The translations under genes and the position numbers were made by a program. Below, one piece after another: positions 9,483 through 17,074 of a DNA stretch of 64,000 nt (the first letter of the stretch is position 1; every line of letters begins with the position of its first letter). The stretch is from Microbaculum sp051390635. Lineage in GTDB: Bacteria; Pseudomonadota; Alphaproteobacteria; Rhizobiales; Tepidamorphaceae. The DNA is taken from NCBI RefSeq assembly GCF_051390635.1, contig NZ_JBPODT010000004.1, forward strand, positions 62,001 to 126,000, given 5' to 3'. Below the pieces are notes generated by a model, which was given only the letters and a program-made list of their open reading frames with translations, was not told where the DNA came from and made no database searches.

Positions 9483-10115
9483 ATGACTGAAGCCACCGAC
9501 GACAGCGTCCTCATCGTCATCGACGTCCAGAACGATTTCTGCCCCGGCGGGGCGCTGGCCGTCGGCGACGGGCACGAGGTGGTTCCGGCGATCAACGAGA
9601 TGATCCGGCGCTTCGAGCACGTGGTGCTGACCCAGGACTGGCATCCGGAAGGCCATTCCAGCTTCGCCTCCTTCCACGAGGGCAAAGAACCGTTCCATAC
9701 GACCGAGATGCACTACGGCGAGCAGACGTTGTGGCCCGACCACTGTGTGCAGGGCACGGCCGGCGCCGACTTCCACCCCGAGCTTGCCTGGAACAAGGCG
9801 CAACTCATCATCCGCAAGGGCTTCCGACGCGGCATCGACAGCTACTCGGCCTTCTTCGAGAACGACCGCACGACGCCCACGGGTCTCAACGGCTACCTGC
9901 GCGAGCGCGGACTGACGAAACTCGTCCTCGCCGGTCTGGCGACGGACTTCTGCGTCGCCTATTCCGCCCTCGACGCCGCCAGGCTCGGGTTCGACACGAC
10001 CGTGGTGATGGACGCCTGCCGGGCGATCGACCTGGACGGGTCGCTGGCGGCGGCGGAAGCGCAGATGCGCGAGGCGGGCGTGGTGCTGACGGAGTTCGAG
10101 GCGCTGCCGGCTTAA
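9483..10115 (+). CDS. pncA: Nicotinamidase
   Basis: The 210-residue cytosolic enzyme hydrolyses nicotinamide to nicotinate and ammonia, in NAD salvage or as the entry to nicotinate breakdown. It is an isochorismatase-fold protein with the full catalytic set: Asp14 (VIDVQNDF), Lys112 (IIRKGF) and nucleophile Cys157 (GLATDFCVAYSA). The metal ligands Asp52 and His54 lie in TQDWHPEGH, and His87 in WPDHCVQGT. The start ATG follows the only well-placed purine stretch. It converges on the transporter genes with a shared hairpin between them. It is notable beside two clusters with nicotinate-catabolism-type enzymes, though pncA is also a general housekeeping gene. Confidence 0.96.
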   Translation: MTEATDDSVLIVIDVQNDFCPGGALAVGDGHEVVPAINEMIRRFEHVVLTQDWHPEGHSSFASFHEGKEPFHTTEMHYGEQTLWPDHCVQGTAGADFHPELAWNKAQLIIRKGFRRGIDSYSAFFENDRTTPTGLNGYLRERGLTKLVLAGLATDFCVAYSALDAARLGFDTTVVMDACRAIDLDGSLAAAEAQMREAGVVLTEFEALPA

Positions 10116-10148
10116 GGCGGAGCGGCCGGCCGGCAACACGCTCCGCCT
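10115..10148. terminator. Bidirectional hairpin between pncA and livF
   Basis: A perfect 10-base inverted repeat, AGGCGGAGCG at 10115-10124 and CGCTCCGCCT at 10139-10148, encloses a 14-base GC-rich loop. It starts at the last base of the pncA stop codon and ends ten bases before the livF stop. There is no clear T-run on either side, so it may stop transcription weakly or simply protect both mRNA ends. Confidence 0.55.
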
Positions 10149-10157
10149 GTCCTGCCT

Positions 10158-10871
10158 CTAGCGCCCGACACCGACATATTTGTGCACCAGCGACAGATCG
10201 CCGTGCAGGGCCTCGACGGCGACGGTGTCGCGGGTGCAGCCGTTCTCGATGAAGGCGACCCGGTCGGCGACCGGCAGAACGGCGTCGACGCGCTGCTCGA
10301 CCAGGACGATGGCGACACCCTGGCCGCGCAGCCGGGACACGGAGTCCCGGATGGCCGCGATCATCGAGGGCATCAGCCCCTCGGTCGGCTCGTCGAGCAA
10401 CAGAACCCTGGGCTCCAGGCACAGCGCGCGCGCCATTGCCAGCATCTGCTGCTCGCCGCCGCTCAGGGTTCCCGAGCGCTGCTTCAGCCGCTCTCGCAGG
10501 ACCGGGAACAGGTCGAGTACGCGATCGCGGGTGTCGCGGCCCTTGTCTCGGGCCATCAGGCCGATCTCCAGGTTCTCGGCGACGCTCAGCTCGGCGAACA
10601 GGCGGCGGCCCTGCGGCACATAGGCGACGCCCTGCTTCGGCACCCTGTATGCCGGCAGCCTGGTCAGCTCGACGCCGTCGAGCGCGATCGATCCGGATCG
10701 CGGCTTCACCAGCCCCATGATCGCCTTCAGCGCCGTAGTCTTGCCGGCGCCGTTGCGGCCGAGCATGCAGAGCACCTCACCGGCGTCGACGCTCAGCGAG
10801 AGGTCGCGCAGGATATGGACGTCCCCGTACCAGGCATTGATGTCCTTCACCTCCAGCATCGCCGGCCTCAC
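10158..10871 (-). CDS. livF: Branched-chain-amino-acid-type ABC transporter ATPase (LivF-like)
   Basis: This 237-residue ATPase is the second nucleotide-binding subunit of a HAAT-family importer. It has Walker A GRNGAGKTT, the signature LSGGEQQMLAMARAL, Walker B VLLLDEPTEGLMP and the H-loop-equivalent IVLVEQR. The EPTEGL variant and short length are typical of LivF rather than LivG. Its start overlaps the livG stop by four bases, so the two are translationally coupled. It is the last gene of the transporter set. The Liv name reflects family only. In catabolic operons such transporters often carry aromatic or heterocyclic acids, and the upstream genes suggest that here. Confidence 0.93.
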   Translation of the reverse strand: MRPAMLEVKDINAWYGDVHILRDLSLSVDAGEVLCMLGRNGAGKTTALKAIMGLVKPRSGSIALDGVELTRLPAYRVPKQGVAYVPQGRRLFAELSVAENLEIGLMARDKGRDTRDRVLDLFPVLRERLKQRSGTLSGGEQQMLAMARALCLEPRVLLLDEPTEGLMPSMIAAIRDSVSRLRGQGVAIVLVEQRVDAVLPVADRVAFIENGCTRDTVAVEALHGDLSLVHKYVGVGR

Positions 10872-11611
10872 GTCCCCAGATAGGCGCGCTGAACGGCTTC
10901 GTCGGCGCGGATCTCGTCCGGCGTTCCCTCCGACAGGATGGTGCCGTTGTTCATGACGGTGATACGGCTCGCCAGGTCCATGACGACGCCCATGTTGTGC
11001 TCGATCAGGAGCACGGTCGCATCCTTCGCGATCTCGCGGACGAGATCGCAGAAGCCGGCGATCTCGGCATCGGACAGGCCTTGCGTCGGCTCGTCGAGGA
11101 TCAAGAGCTTCGGACTGAGCGCCAGCCCCATCGCCACTTCGAGAAGCCGCTGGTGGCCGTAGGACAGCGCCGAGGCCCTGGCGTCGTGGCGATCGGTCAG
11201 GCCGACGCGATCGAGCGCGTCGGCGACGCGCGTGGTCATCTCGCGCTCGTCGAGCCAGAGGCCGGAGCCGCCCGCCCGCTGCATGCTGTTCTGGACGGCA
11301 AGCGCGACGTTGTCGAAGACGGTCAGGTTGCCGAAGATCGAGGTGATCTGGAACGTGTAGGCGATGCCGAGGCCGACCCGCCTGAACGCCGGCATGGCGG
11401 AGATGTCACGCCCCTCGAAGGCGATGCTGCCCGCCGTCGGCAGGACGCGGCCGCAGATCAGGCTGACGAAGGTGGTCTTGCCGGCGCCGTTCGGGCCGAT
11501 GATCGCACGGATCTCGCCGGCGTCGAGGCTGAAGCTGACGCCGTCGACGGCACGCAGGCCGTCGAAATAGCGGCACAGACCCTCCGTGCGAAGCAGCGTC
11601 ACGGCAGCCAT
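10868..11611 (-). CDS. livG: Branched-chain-amino-acid-type ABC transporter ATPase (LivG-like)
   Basis: The 247-residue protein is the first ATPase of the importer. It shows Walker A GPNGAGKTTFVSLICG, a signature of the LivG variant (LSYGHQRLLEVAMGLAL), Walker B LLILDEPTQGLSD and a C-terminal MNNGTILSEGTP segment. I placed the start at the ATG encoding MAAVTLLRTEG. It overlaps the end of livM by 13 bases and gives the normal family length. The four-base overlap with livF downstream suggests that both ATPases are made in equal amounts. Confidence 0.93.
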   Translation of the reverse strand: MAAVTLLRTEGLCRYFDGLRAVDGVSFSLDAGEIRAIIGPNGAGKTTFVSLICGRVLPTAGSIAFEGRDISAMPAFRRVGLGIAYTFQITSIFGNLTVFDNVALAVQNSMQRAGGSGLWLDEREMTTRVADALDRVGLTDRHDARASALSYGHQRLLEVAMGLALSPKLLILDEPTQGLSDAEIAGFCDLVREIAKDATVLLIEHNMGVVMDLASRITVMNNGTILSEGTPDEIRADEAVQRAYLGT

Positions 11612-12591
11612 GGCAGCCTCTTCTCGCGCAGGGTGCCGAGCAGGCCCTTGGGAAACCAGACGACGAGGCCGAGCAGGGCAACGCCGACCACCAGCATGTA
11701 GGCGGAGGTGTAGCCGCTGGCGAAATCGACCAGGTAGAACATCAGCAGCGTGCCGACGAGCGGGCCGAGCACGGTGCCGACGCCGCCGAGCAGAACCCAC
11801 AGAAGCGGCAGGATCGAATACTGGATCGAGGCGAAAGTGGCGCCGACATAGGCGAACATCAGGCCGTAGGCGGCACCGGCCGTCGCGGCGAAGGTGCCGG
11901 AGACCACGAGGGCGAACAGCTTGGCGCGGAACGTGTCGTAGCCGAGCATGCGGGCGCGCTCCTCGTTCTCGCGGATGGCGACGAGAACGCGACCCATCGG
12001 CGAGCGCACCAGCGCTAGGCTCAGCAGCACGGCGACCGCGAGCAGCCCGAGCGCCAGGTTGTAGCGCACCGTCGCGCTGGTCAGGTCCAGGGTCAGGCCG
12101 AACAGATGCGCGGCGCGGATATCGCCGGTCAGCACGATGCCCTCGTCGCCGCGGGTGAACGCGCCGAAATAGAGCACGATCAGGTAGCCGGCCTGGGCGA
12201 ACATCATGGTGACGATCATGAAGGCGACGCCGGTGGTGCGCAGCGCGATCAGGCCGATCCCGGCCGAGAGGACGAGGCCCGAGACGATGCCGGCGACGAA
12301 GGCCGCCGGGACGCCGAAGGACAGGTAGGTCGCCGTCAGCCCGGCGCCGTAGAGGCCGGCGGCGAAGAACATGGCGTGGCCGAGGCTCAGCAGGCCGGTG
12401 TAGCCGAACAGGATGTTGTAGCCGACGGCGTAGACCGCGAGCACCATGACGCGGGCAAGGCTCAGGTGCTGATAATCGCCGACCACGAACTGGACGAGGA
12501 ACAGCGCCGCGATCACGGCGAGATGCAGCAGCACGGCGCGGTCGGCACCGCGCGGCCGCGACATCGTGCGCGCGTCCAGGCCCGTGCTCAT
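11599..12591 (-). CDS. livM: Branched-chain-amino-acid-type ABC transporter permease (LivM-like)
   Basis: The 330-residue membrane protein is the LivM-type permease, with about ten hydrophobic segments and the typical start of the hydrophobic core (FGYTGLLSLGHAMFFAAGLYGAG). The EAA-like cytoplasmic region is recognisable (AIRENEERARMLGYDTFRAKLFALVVSG). The ATG at 12591 overlaps the livH stop by four bases. The sequence upstream in the same frame is shadow coding opposite livH and was not used. Together with LivH it should form the transmembrane channel. Confidence 0.93.
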   Translation of the reverse strand: MSTGLDARTMSRPRGADRAVLLHLAVIAALFLVQFVVGDYQHLSLARVMVLAVYAVGYNILFGYTGLLSLGHAMFFAAGLYGAGLTATYLSFGVPAAFVAGIVSGLVLSAGIGLIALRTTGVAFMIVTMMFAQAGYLIVLYFGAFTRGDEGIVLTGDIRAAHLFGLTLDLTSATVRYNLALGLLAVAVLLSLALVRSPMGRVLVAIRENEERARMLGYDTFRAKLFALVVSGTFAATAGAAYGLMFAYVGATFASIQYSILPLLWVLLGGVGTVLGPLVGTLLMFYLVDFASGYTSAYMLVVGVALLGLVVWFPKGLLGTLREKRLPWLP

Positions 12592-13469
12592 CGCGACGTC
12601 CTCCCGAACAGGCCCTGCGGCCGCACGACGAGGACGAGGGCGACGAGCAGGGTGGCGAGGATCTTGGCCAGCGTCGGCGAGAAGAACACCGAGATGATGC
12701 CGTCGCTGAGGCCGATGATGATCGCAGCGACCACCGTGCCGAGGATCGAGCCCAGCCCGCCGATGATGACGACGATGAAGGACAGCAGCAGCGGATCGCC
12801 GCCCATCAGGTAGTGCGCCTGCTGGATCGGCACGATCAGCACGGCGGCGGTGGCGGCCAGCATGGCGCCGATGGCGAAGACCACCGCGTAGACCCTGTCG
12901 ACGGGAATGCCGAAGGCCTGCGCCGTCTCGCGGTCGTACTGGGTGGCGCGCATGACGAGGCCGAGGCGGGTCTTTGTCAGCACGAACCAGGTGGCGATGA
13001 GCAGCACGGCGGAAGCGACGACGACGACGAGCTTGTAGCCGGAATAGCCGAACCAGGGGAACACGACCCGGAAATGGACGGGCGCCTCGACCGGCCGGGC
13101 GTCGGCGCCGTAGAAGGTCAGTGCCAGCTGCTGGATGATGTAGAGGATGCCGATGGTGGCGACGATGGTCGCCTCCGGATCGTAGTTGATACGCTTCAGA
13201 ACCGTGCGCTCGCACACGAGCGCGACGGCACCGACGATGAGCGGGCTGAGGACCAGCGCGGCGAGGAAGCCGACCGCCGGGTGGCCGGCAAGCATGCTGG
13301 CGATCCACCAGGCCAGCACCGCGCCGAGCATGAAGAACTCGCCATGCGCGACGTTGACGATGCGCATGACGCCGAACACCAGCGATAGGCCGAGCGCGGT
13401 GAGCGCCAGCACCGCGGCGGTGACGGTTCCCTCCAGAACGGCGAGAAACAGGTAGGGTCCGAAATCCAA
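12588..13469 (-). CDS. livH: Branched-chain-amino-acid-type ABC transporter permease (LivH-like)
   Basis: This 293-residue permease carries the LivH hallmark near the N-terminus (LGLSLVFGVMRIVNVAHGEFFMLGA), about eight membrane segments, and the cytoplasmic coupling region MRATQYDRETAQAFGIPVDRVY. It is the first of four overlapping genes livH-livM-livG-livF. About 200 bases separate it from the binding-protein gene upstream on the same strand. That gap contains a palindromic repeat, which could allow differential expression of the binding protein over the membrane part. Confidence 0.93.
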   Translation of the reverse strand: MDFGPYLFLAVLEGTVTAAVLALTALGLSLVFGVMRIVNVAHGEFFMLGAVLAWWIASMLAGHPAVGFLAALVLSPLIVGAVALVCERTVLKRINYDPEATIVATIGILYIIQQLALTFYGADARPVEAPVHFRVVFPWFGYSGYKLVVVVASAVLLIATWFVLTKTRLGLVMRATQYDRETAQAFGIPVDRVYAVVFAIGAMLAATAAVLIVPIQQAHYLMGGDPLLLSFIVVIIGGLGSILGTVVAAIIIGLSDGIISVFFSPTLAKILATLLVALVLVVRPQGLFGRTSR

Positions 13470-13538
13470 GGGCGGTCTCTTTCAGACTGGAAACGCGCGA
13501 TCATGGCCGTATCGCGACGGACGACTGACTTCTCTCCG

Positions 13539-13618
13539 CTCATTCCCGCGAAGGCGGGACTCTAGGGCCGCTTGCTCCGCGCTTGCCGCTTCCGGATTCC
13601 CGCCTTCGCGGGAATGAG
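13539..13618. repeat. REP-like palindromic element pair
   Basis: A perfect 21-base inverted repeat occupies 13539-13559 (CTCATTCCCGCGAAGGCGGGA) and 13598-13618. Each arm is itself a small hairpin (CCCGC-GAAG-GCGGG). A related pair occurs at 33163-33245. Such elements with core ATTCCCGC..GCGGGAAT are dispersed intergenic repeats in many proteobacterial genomes. Here the element sits between the binding-protein gene and livH, where it could act as an mRNA-stabilising or attenuating structure. Confidence 0.75.
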
Positions 13619-13673
13619 TGGGAGACGGAGAGGCCGGAAATTCCGGCCCCTCCGGTGCAAAGAGGATCCCGTC

Positions 13674-14990
13674 CTACAACGGCATCTTGGTGTAGTCGGT
13701 GTCGTTCTCGTACATGCCATCCTCGATCGAGGTGCGGTGCACGACGTCGAGCGTGGCGTTGGCCACCTGCGAGATGTTCTGATGCCCGAAAACCTGGTGC
13801 ATCTTGCCGTTGAACACCTTGTCGCCCTGCGGATGCTGATTGCTCCACGGGATGTCGGTGATCGCCTCGGTCGCCTCGACCAGCGCGGCCTTGTCCTTCG
13901 GCCCCTTGTAGCCCGATGCCTCGACCGCCTGTTTGATCGTGTAGAGCGTCTCCCAACAGCCGAACATGTGCGAGTAGGTCGAGATATCCTTGGGATCGTT
14001 GACCGACGCACCGTCGTCGTTGACGCCGACCGCCTGGCGATAGTGCTTGTCGTACGGCGTCTGGTCGGCCTGTGCGTAGCGCGGGTAGCCTTCCCAGAAA
14101 TAGGTGCCTTCCAGGAATTCGAGCCCCGGGCTCGCCAGCGGCACGGCCTCGAGCGAGTCGATGAAGCCGAAGAGCTCCGGACGGTTCGAGCCGAAGTGTT
14201 CGCCGAGCTCCTTGACGAAGGTGAGCACGCCCGGACCGACCATGACGTGATAGAGCACCTCGGTGGAGGACGGGATCTTCGGGAAGTACTTGGTGTAGGA
14301 CGTCTCCGTCGGCGGGATCGGGATCAGCTCGACGATCTCGCCGCCCTGCTTCTTCATCGCCTCGGAGAAATAGTCGCGGTGATCATGACCGAACGCGTAG
14401 TCCGGATAGATCATCGTCACCTTCTTGCCGAGGTTGCCGGCGACCCACGGGGCCATCGACATCACCTGCGAGCGCACGTCGGTGATACCGGGCTGGAAGG
14501 TGTAGCGGTTCAGGGCGCCGGAGGCGACGTGGTAGCCTTCGGAGACGACGTAATAGGGCAGCTTCAGCTCGCCGGCGCGCGGGGCCGAGCCCATCACGAC
14601 GTGCGAGAACAATGTGCCGAAGGCGATATCGACTCCGTGCTGGGTCGCGAACTTCTCGACCATCTCGGCGCCGCGCTTGGGATCGGTGCCGTCATCCTCG
14701 GCGACGATCTCGATCTGCCGGCCGGCGATGCCGCCATTGGCGTTGATCTCGGCGACGCAGGCGTTGACGACGCGCTCGTACCAGCGGCCGTAGGCGGCGC
14801 CGATGCCGGTGCGATGGACCTGGAAACCGAGCTTCAGGGGTTCGGAGGTCTGCGCCTGGACGTACCGCACGGCGCCCGGCGCGACCTGCGCGGCGGCGGC
14901 CGCGGCGCCGGTCGCCGCGAGGCCCTTGAGAGCCGAGCGACGGGTGATGATGCTGGACGGGGCGGACGTTTTCTTCTTCGAATCACTCAT
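13674..14990 (-). CDS. ABC transporter substrate-binding protein, Tat-exported (Leu/Ile/Val-binding family)
   Basis: The 438-residue protein is a type I periplasmic binding protein of the family that serves LivHMGF systems (PLKLGFQVHRTGIGAAYGRWYERVV near the N-terminus of the mature part, then GGIAGRQIEIVAEDDGTDP). The N-terminus has a twin-arginine signal: ITRRSALKGLAATGAAAA, with a hydrophobic core and an Ala-rich c-region. The protein thus probably folds in the cytoplasm before export. It is longer than LivJ/LivK, as usual for the amide/urea/aromatic-acid subfamily. I chose the ATG at 14990 with AGAGGGA upstream. It is downstream of the heterocycle genes on the same strand and probably binds their substrate. 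Confidence 0.9.
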   Translation of the reverse strand: MSDSKKKTSAPSSIITRRSALKGLAATGAAAAAAQVAPGAVRYVQAQTSEPLKLGFQVHRTGIGAAYGRWYERVVNACVAEINANGGIAGRQIEIVAEDDGTDPKRGAEMVEKFATQHGVDIAFGTLFSHVVMGSAPRAGELKLPYYVVSEGYHVASGALNRYTFQPGITDVRSQVMSMAPWVAGNLGKKVTMIYPDYAFGHDHRDYFSEAMKKQGGEIVELIPIPPTETSYTKYFPKIPSSTEVLYHVMVGPGVLTFVKELGEHFGSNRPELFGFIDSLEAVPLASPGLEFLEGTYFWEGYPRYAQADQTPYDKHYRQAVGVNDDGASVNDPKDISTYSHMFGCWETLYTIKQAVEASGYKGPKDKAALVEATEAITDIPWSNQHPQGDKVFNGKMHQVFGHQNISQVANATLDVVHRTSIEDGMYENDTDYTKMPL

Positions 14991-15141
14991 GGTGCCATTC
15001 CCTCTGTTCTGGCCGATCCGCCGGCTCGTTCCTGGCCGGATCGGACCGGTCCCGTGCGGAACCATTCGAATACGAGCAGATTTTCACTCTTTTCGGAAGC
15101 TGCTCTCTCCCGGTTCGGGCCGGCCGGCACGATACTCCTCC

Positions 15142-15723
15142 TCAGCGCTGGCCGTCCCATTTGGATATCTCCGATGCCTTGAGGCCGCCGACACGGGCAT
15201 GCGGGCGGCCGCCGGTGGCCATAACCAGCACGAACATCATTTCGTCGGGTCGCGGGGCGTCGGCGACCGTCACGGTGATGGCGTCGAAATGGCTGCGCAC
15301 GTAGCACGCGTCCTTGTGGTGGATCGGGATGTCGATCGCGGTGCCCATGGCGCCGAGCTTCGCCGTGGACGGGACGATCGCGAGAGCCTGGCCGAGCAGC
15401 TCGCGCATCGCATAGCCGCCGGGCACGTGCCACAGCGCCCCATGCTCAATCTCGCCGTCGACGCCGACAAGCGCGCCCTTGCCGTAGGCCTCGACCGTGC
15501 CGACGTCGCCACCGATCGCGGCGACGAGGCGCCTGGAACAGTCGAGACCCATCGGTTTCAGGTCGTCCATAAAGCTTTCGATGTCGGGTTCGTATCGTCC
15601 GGCAAAGGGATTGGCAATGACACAGGCGATCCATCCCCGGCGCACCGGTTCGGCGAGCGGCGGACCGCCGCCGTGCCAGATATCCTCGACACCAGTGACG
15701 ATCTTGCGGACGTCGACGCTCAT
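15142..15723 (-). CDS. DUF1185 'amino acid synthesis' family protein
   Basis: The 193-residue protein matches the DUF1185 family, known by name and structure but of unproven function. Visible features are the start DVRKIVTGVEDIWHGGGPP, a central VAAIGGDVGTVEAYGKGALVG and a His-rich strand, IDIPIHHKDACYVRSHFDAITV. No signal or membrane segment is present. Its start codon overlaps the stop of the UPF0280 gene by four bases. The same trio with a 6-hydroxynicotinate-reductase-like gene suggests a dedicated role in one pathway, perhaps ring opening or handling of a reactive intermediate. That role is inference from context. Confidence 0.85.
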   Translation of the reverse strand: MSVDVRKIVTGVEDIWHGGGPPLAEPVRRGWIACVIANPFAGRYEPDIESFMDDLKPMGLDCSRRLVAAIGGDVGTVEAYGKGALVGVDGEIEHGALWHVPGGYAMRELLGQALAIVPSTAKLGAMGTAIDIPIHHKDACYVRSHFDAITVTVADAPRPDEMMFVLVMATGGRPHARVGGLKASEISKWDGQR

Positions 15724-16607
15724 GCGGCTCTCCCCTGAATTGACCTTAGATGGCCTTCGTTCAATGCGACGACTTCGCCGCGCAGCATCAGCGCCGCGTC
15801 GACAATCAGTCCACGGGCCCGATAGTCGCGCGCGCGGGCGAGACCGCCTTCGAGCGCGGCACGGATCGCCGCGCGCGACAGGTCGCCGGCCGCGACCGTG
15901 ACCAGGCGGTCGCCAAGGTCGCTGTCGGGATCGAGTTCGGAGGCCGGCAGGCGATGAACCGCCGGATGATCCAGATCGACGGCATTGGCGATCAGCGTCG
16001 CCGCGACATCGGCGCCGGCCGCGTCCGTGGCCAGCACGGTGACGGAATCGGCGATGCCCAGCGATCGCGAACGGCCGTGGGCGCCGGAGGTGGCGATACC
16101 GCCGATACCGTCGCCGGAGCCGATCCGCACGACGCCGTTCACGCCCGGCAGGATGCCGCGCCCGAAGTCGCCGGCCACGCCGACGTCGAGCGTCGTGGCG
16201 CCATCGGCGCCGGGCGCGCAATGAACGGCGATGTCGCCGCCGTCATTGACGAAGGCGCGGGTCAGCGGCGCCGCATCCAGCATCGCCGCCAGCAGCTCGT
16301 CGGCGACGGAGCCGGCGACGGCGGCCATCGGCGTGACGAAGGTCCCGGCGAACGGCGCGCACGCCGCCTGCATGCGCCGGCCGACCGGGCTCTCCGGCGT
16401 CTGCCCGGCACCGAGCGGCGCGCGCAGAACCGGCAACTCGCCGCAGAGCTCCGGGAGGATATCGGGGAAGCGCGCCGCAACCGCACGATAGGCTTCGCCG
16501 ATTTCCTCCGGCGCGCCCCAGGCGCGCAGGACCACGTCGATCGGCCCGTGCGAGAGGTGCAACCTGCCGCCCGCCAAGGCCCGGATCCGAGCGGCGTCGG
16601 CCAGCAT
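15720..16607 (-). CDS. UPF0280 family protein (ApbE-like fold)
   Basis: The 295-residue protein belongs to UPF0280, distantly related to the FAD-binding ApbE flavin transferases. The diagnostic segment FVTPMAAVAGSVADELLAAM at about 109-128 corresponds to the ApbE flavin-binding region. It is followed by FVNDGGDIAVH and ATSGAHGRSRSLGIADSVTVLA, which match the ApbE DGGGDI/TSG/ADAVTVLA blocks. Function is unproven in the family. It could bind flavin or flavinylate a partner. It is coupled by four bases to the DUF1185 gene and follows the MarR gene by two bases. Confidence 0.85.
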   Translation of the reverse strand: MLADAARIRALAGGRLHLSHGPIDVVLRAWGAPEEIGEAYRAVAARFPDILPELCGELPVLRAPLGAGQTPESPVGRRMQAACAPFAGTFVTPMAAVAGSVADELLAAMLDAAPLTRAFVNDGGDIAVHCAPGADGATTLDVGVAGDFGRGILPGVNGVVRIGSGDGIGGIATSGAHGRSRSLGIADSVTVLATDAAGADVAATLIANAVDLDHPAVHRLPASELDPDSDLGDRLVTVAAGDLSRAAIRAALEGGLARARDYRARGLIVDAALMLRGEVVALNEGHLRSIQGRAA

Positions 16608-16609
16608 GG

Positions 16610-17074
16610 TCAGCTCCCTATCCGGCTCAACAGGTCGAGGAGCGTTCTGGATTCCTCCTCGTTGAGGGGCGCGAGCGTCTCGCGCGAGACCTCGCCGGCG
16701 ACCGACATCATCCGGCTGATCGCCTCGCGGCCGGTTTGGGTCAACTCCAGCATGACGAGGCGGGCATCGTTCGGGTCGGTCGACTGGACGATGTAGTCCT
16801 GCTTGATCAGGCGGTTGACGACGCCCCAGATCGTCGCCGGGTCCATCGCCGTCAGCCGGCCGAGCTCGTTCTGCGAGACGCGCCCCACCTCGTCGAGCCG
16901 GGCGAGCGCGGCGAACTGGGTCGGCGTCACCTTGAACTCGCCCATGACGGAATTGAAGATCTGGGTGGCGCGTTGGTGCGCCCGGCGCAGCACGAAGCCG
17001 ATCTGCGGATCAAGCTTGTAGCCTGCCGGGTCGTGACGGCTCGGCGGCGCGGCGGTTTCGCTGGCAGCGGCCAT
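16610..17074 (-). CDS. MarR family transcriptional regulator
   Basis: The 154-residue protein is a MarR-type winged-helix repressor or activator. The helix-turn-helix lies at about 58-84 (VSQNELGRLTAMDPATIWGVVNRLIKQ), followed by the wing hairpin with the usual DPNDARLVMLELT. Its ATG shares one base with the stop codon of the reductase gene, so it is embedded in the operon it likely controls. It probably senses the heterocyclic substrate or its CoA-free product. No clear palindromic operator was found inside the overlapping genes. The 5' end of the operon before 26183 is the place to look. Confidence 0.92.
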   Translation of the reverse strand: MAAASETAAPPSRHDPAGYKLDPQIGFVLRRAHQRATQIFNSVMGEFKVTPTQFAALARLDEVGRVSQNELGRLTAMDPATIWGVVNRLIKQDYIVQSTDPNDARLVMLELTQTGREAISRMMSVAGEVSRETLAPLNEEESRTLLDLLSRIGS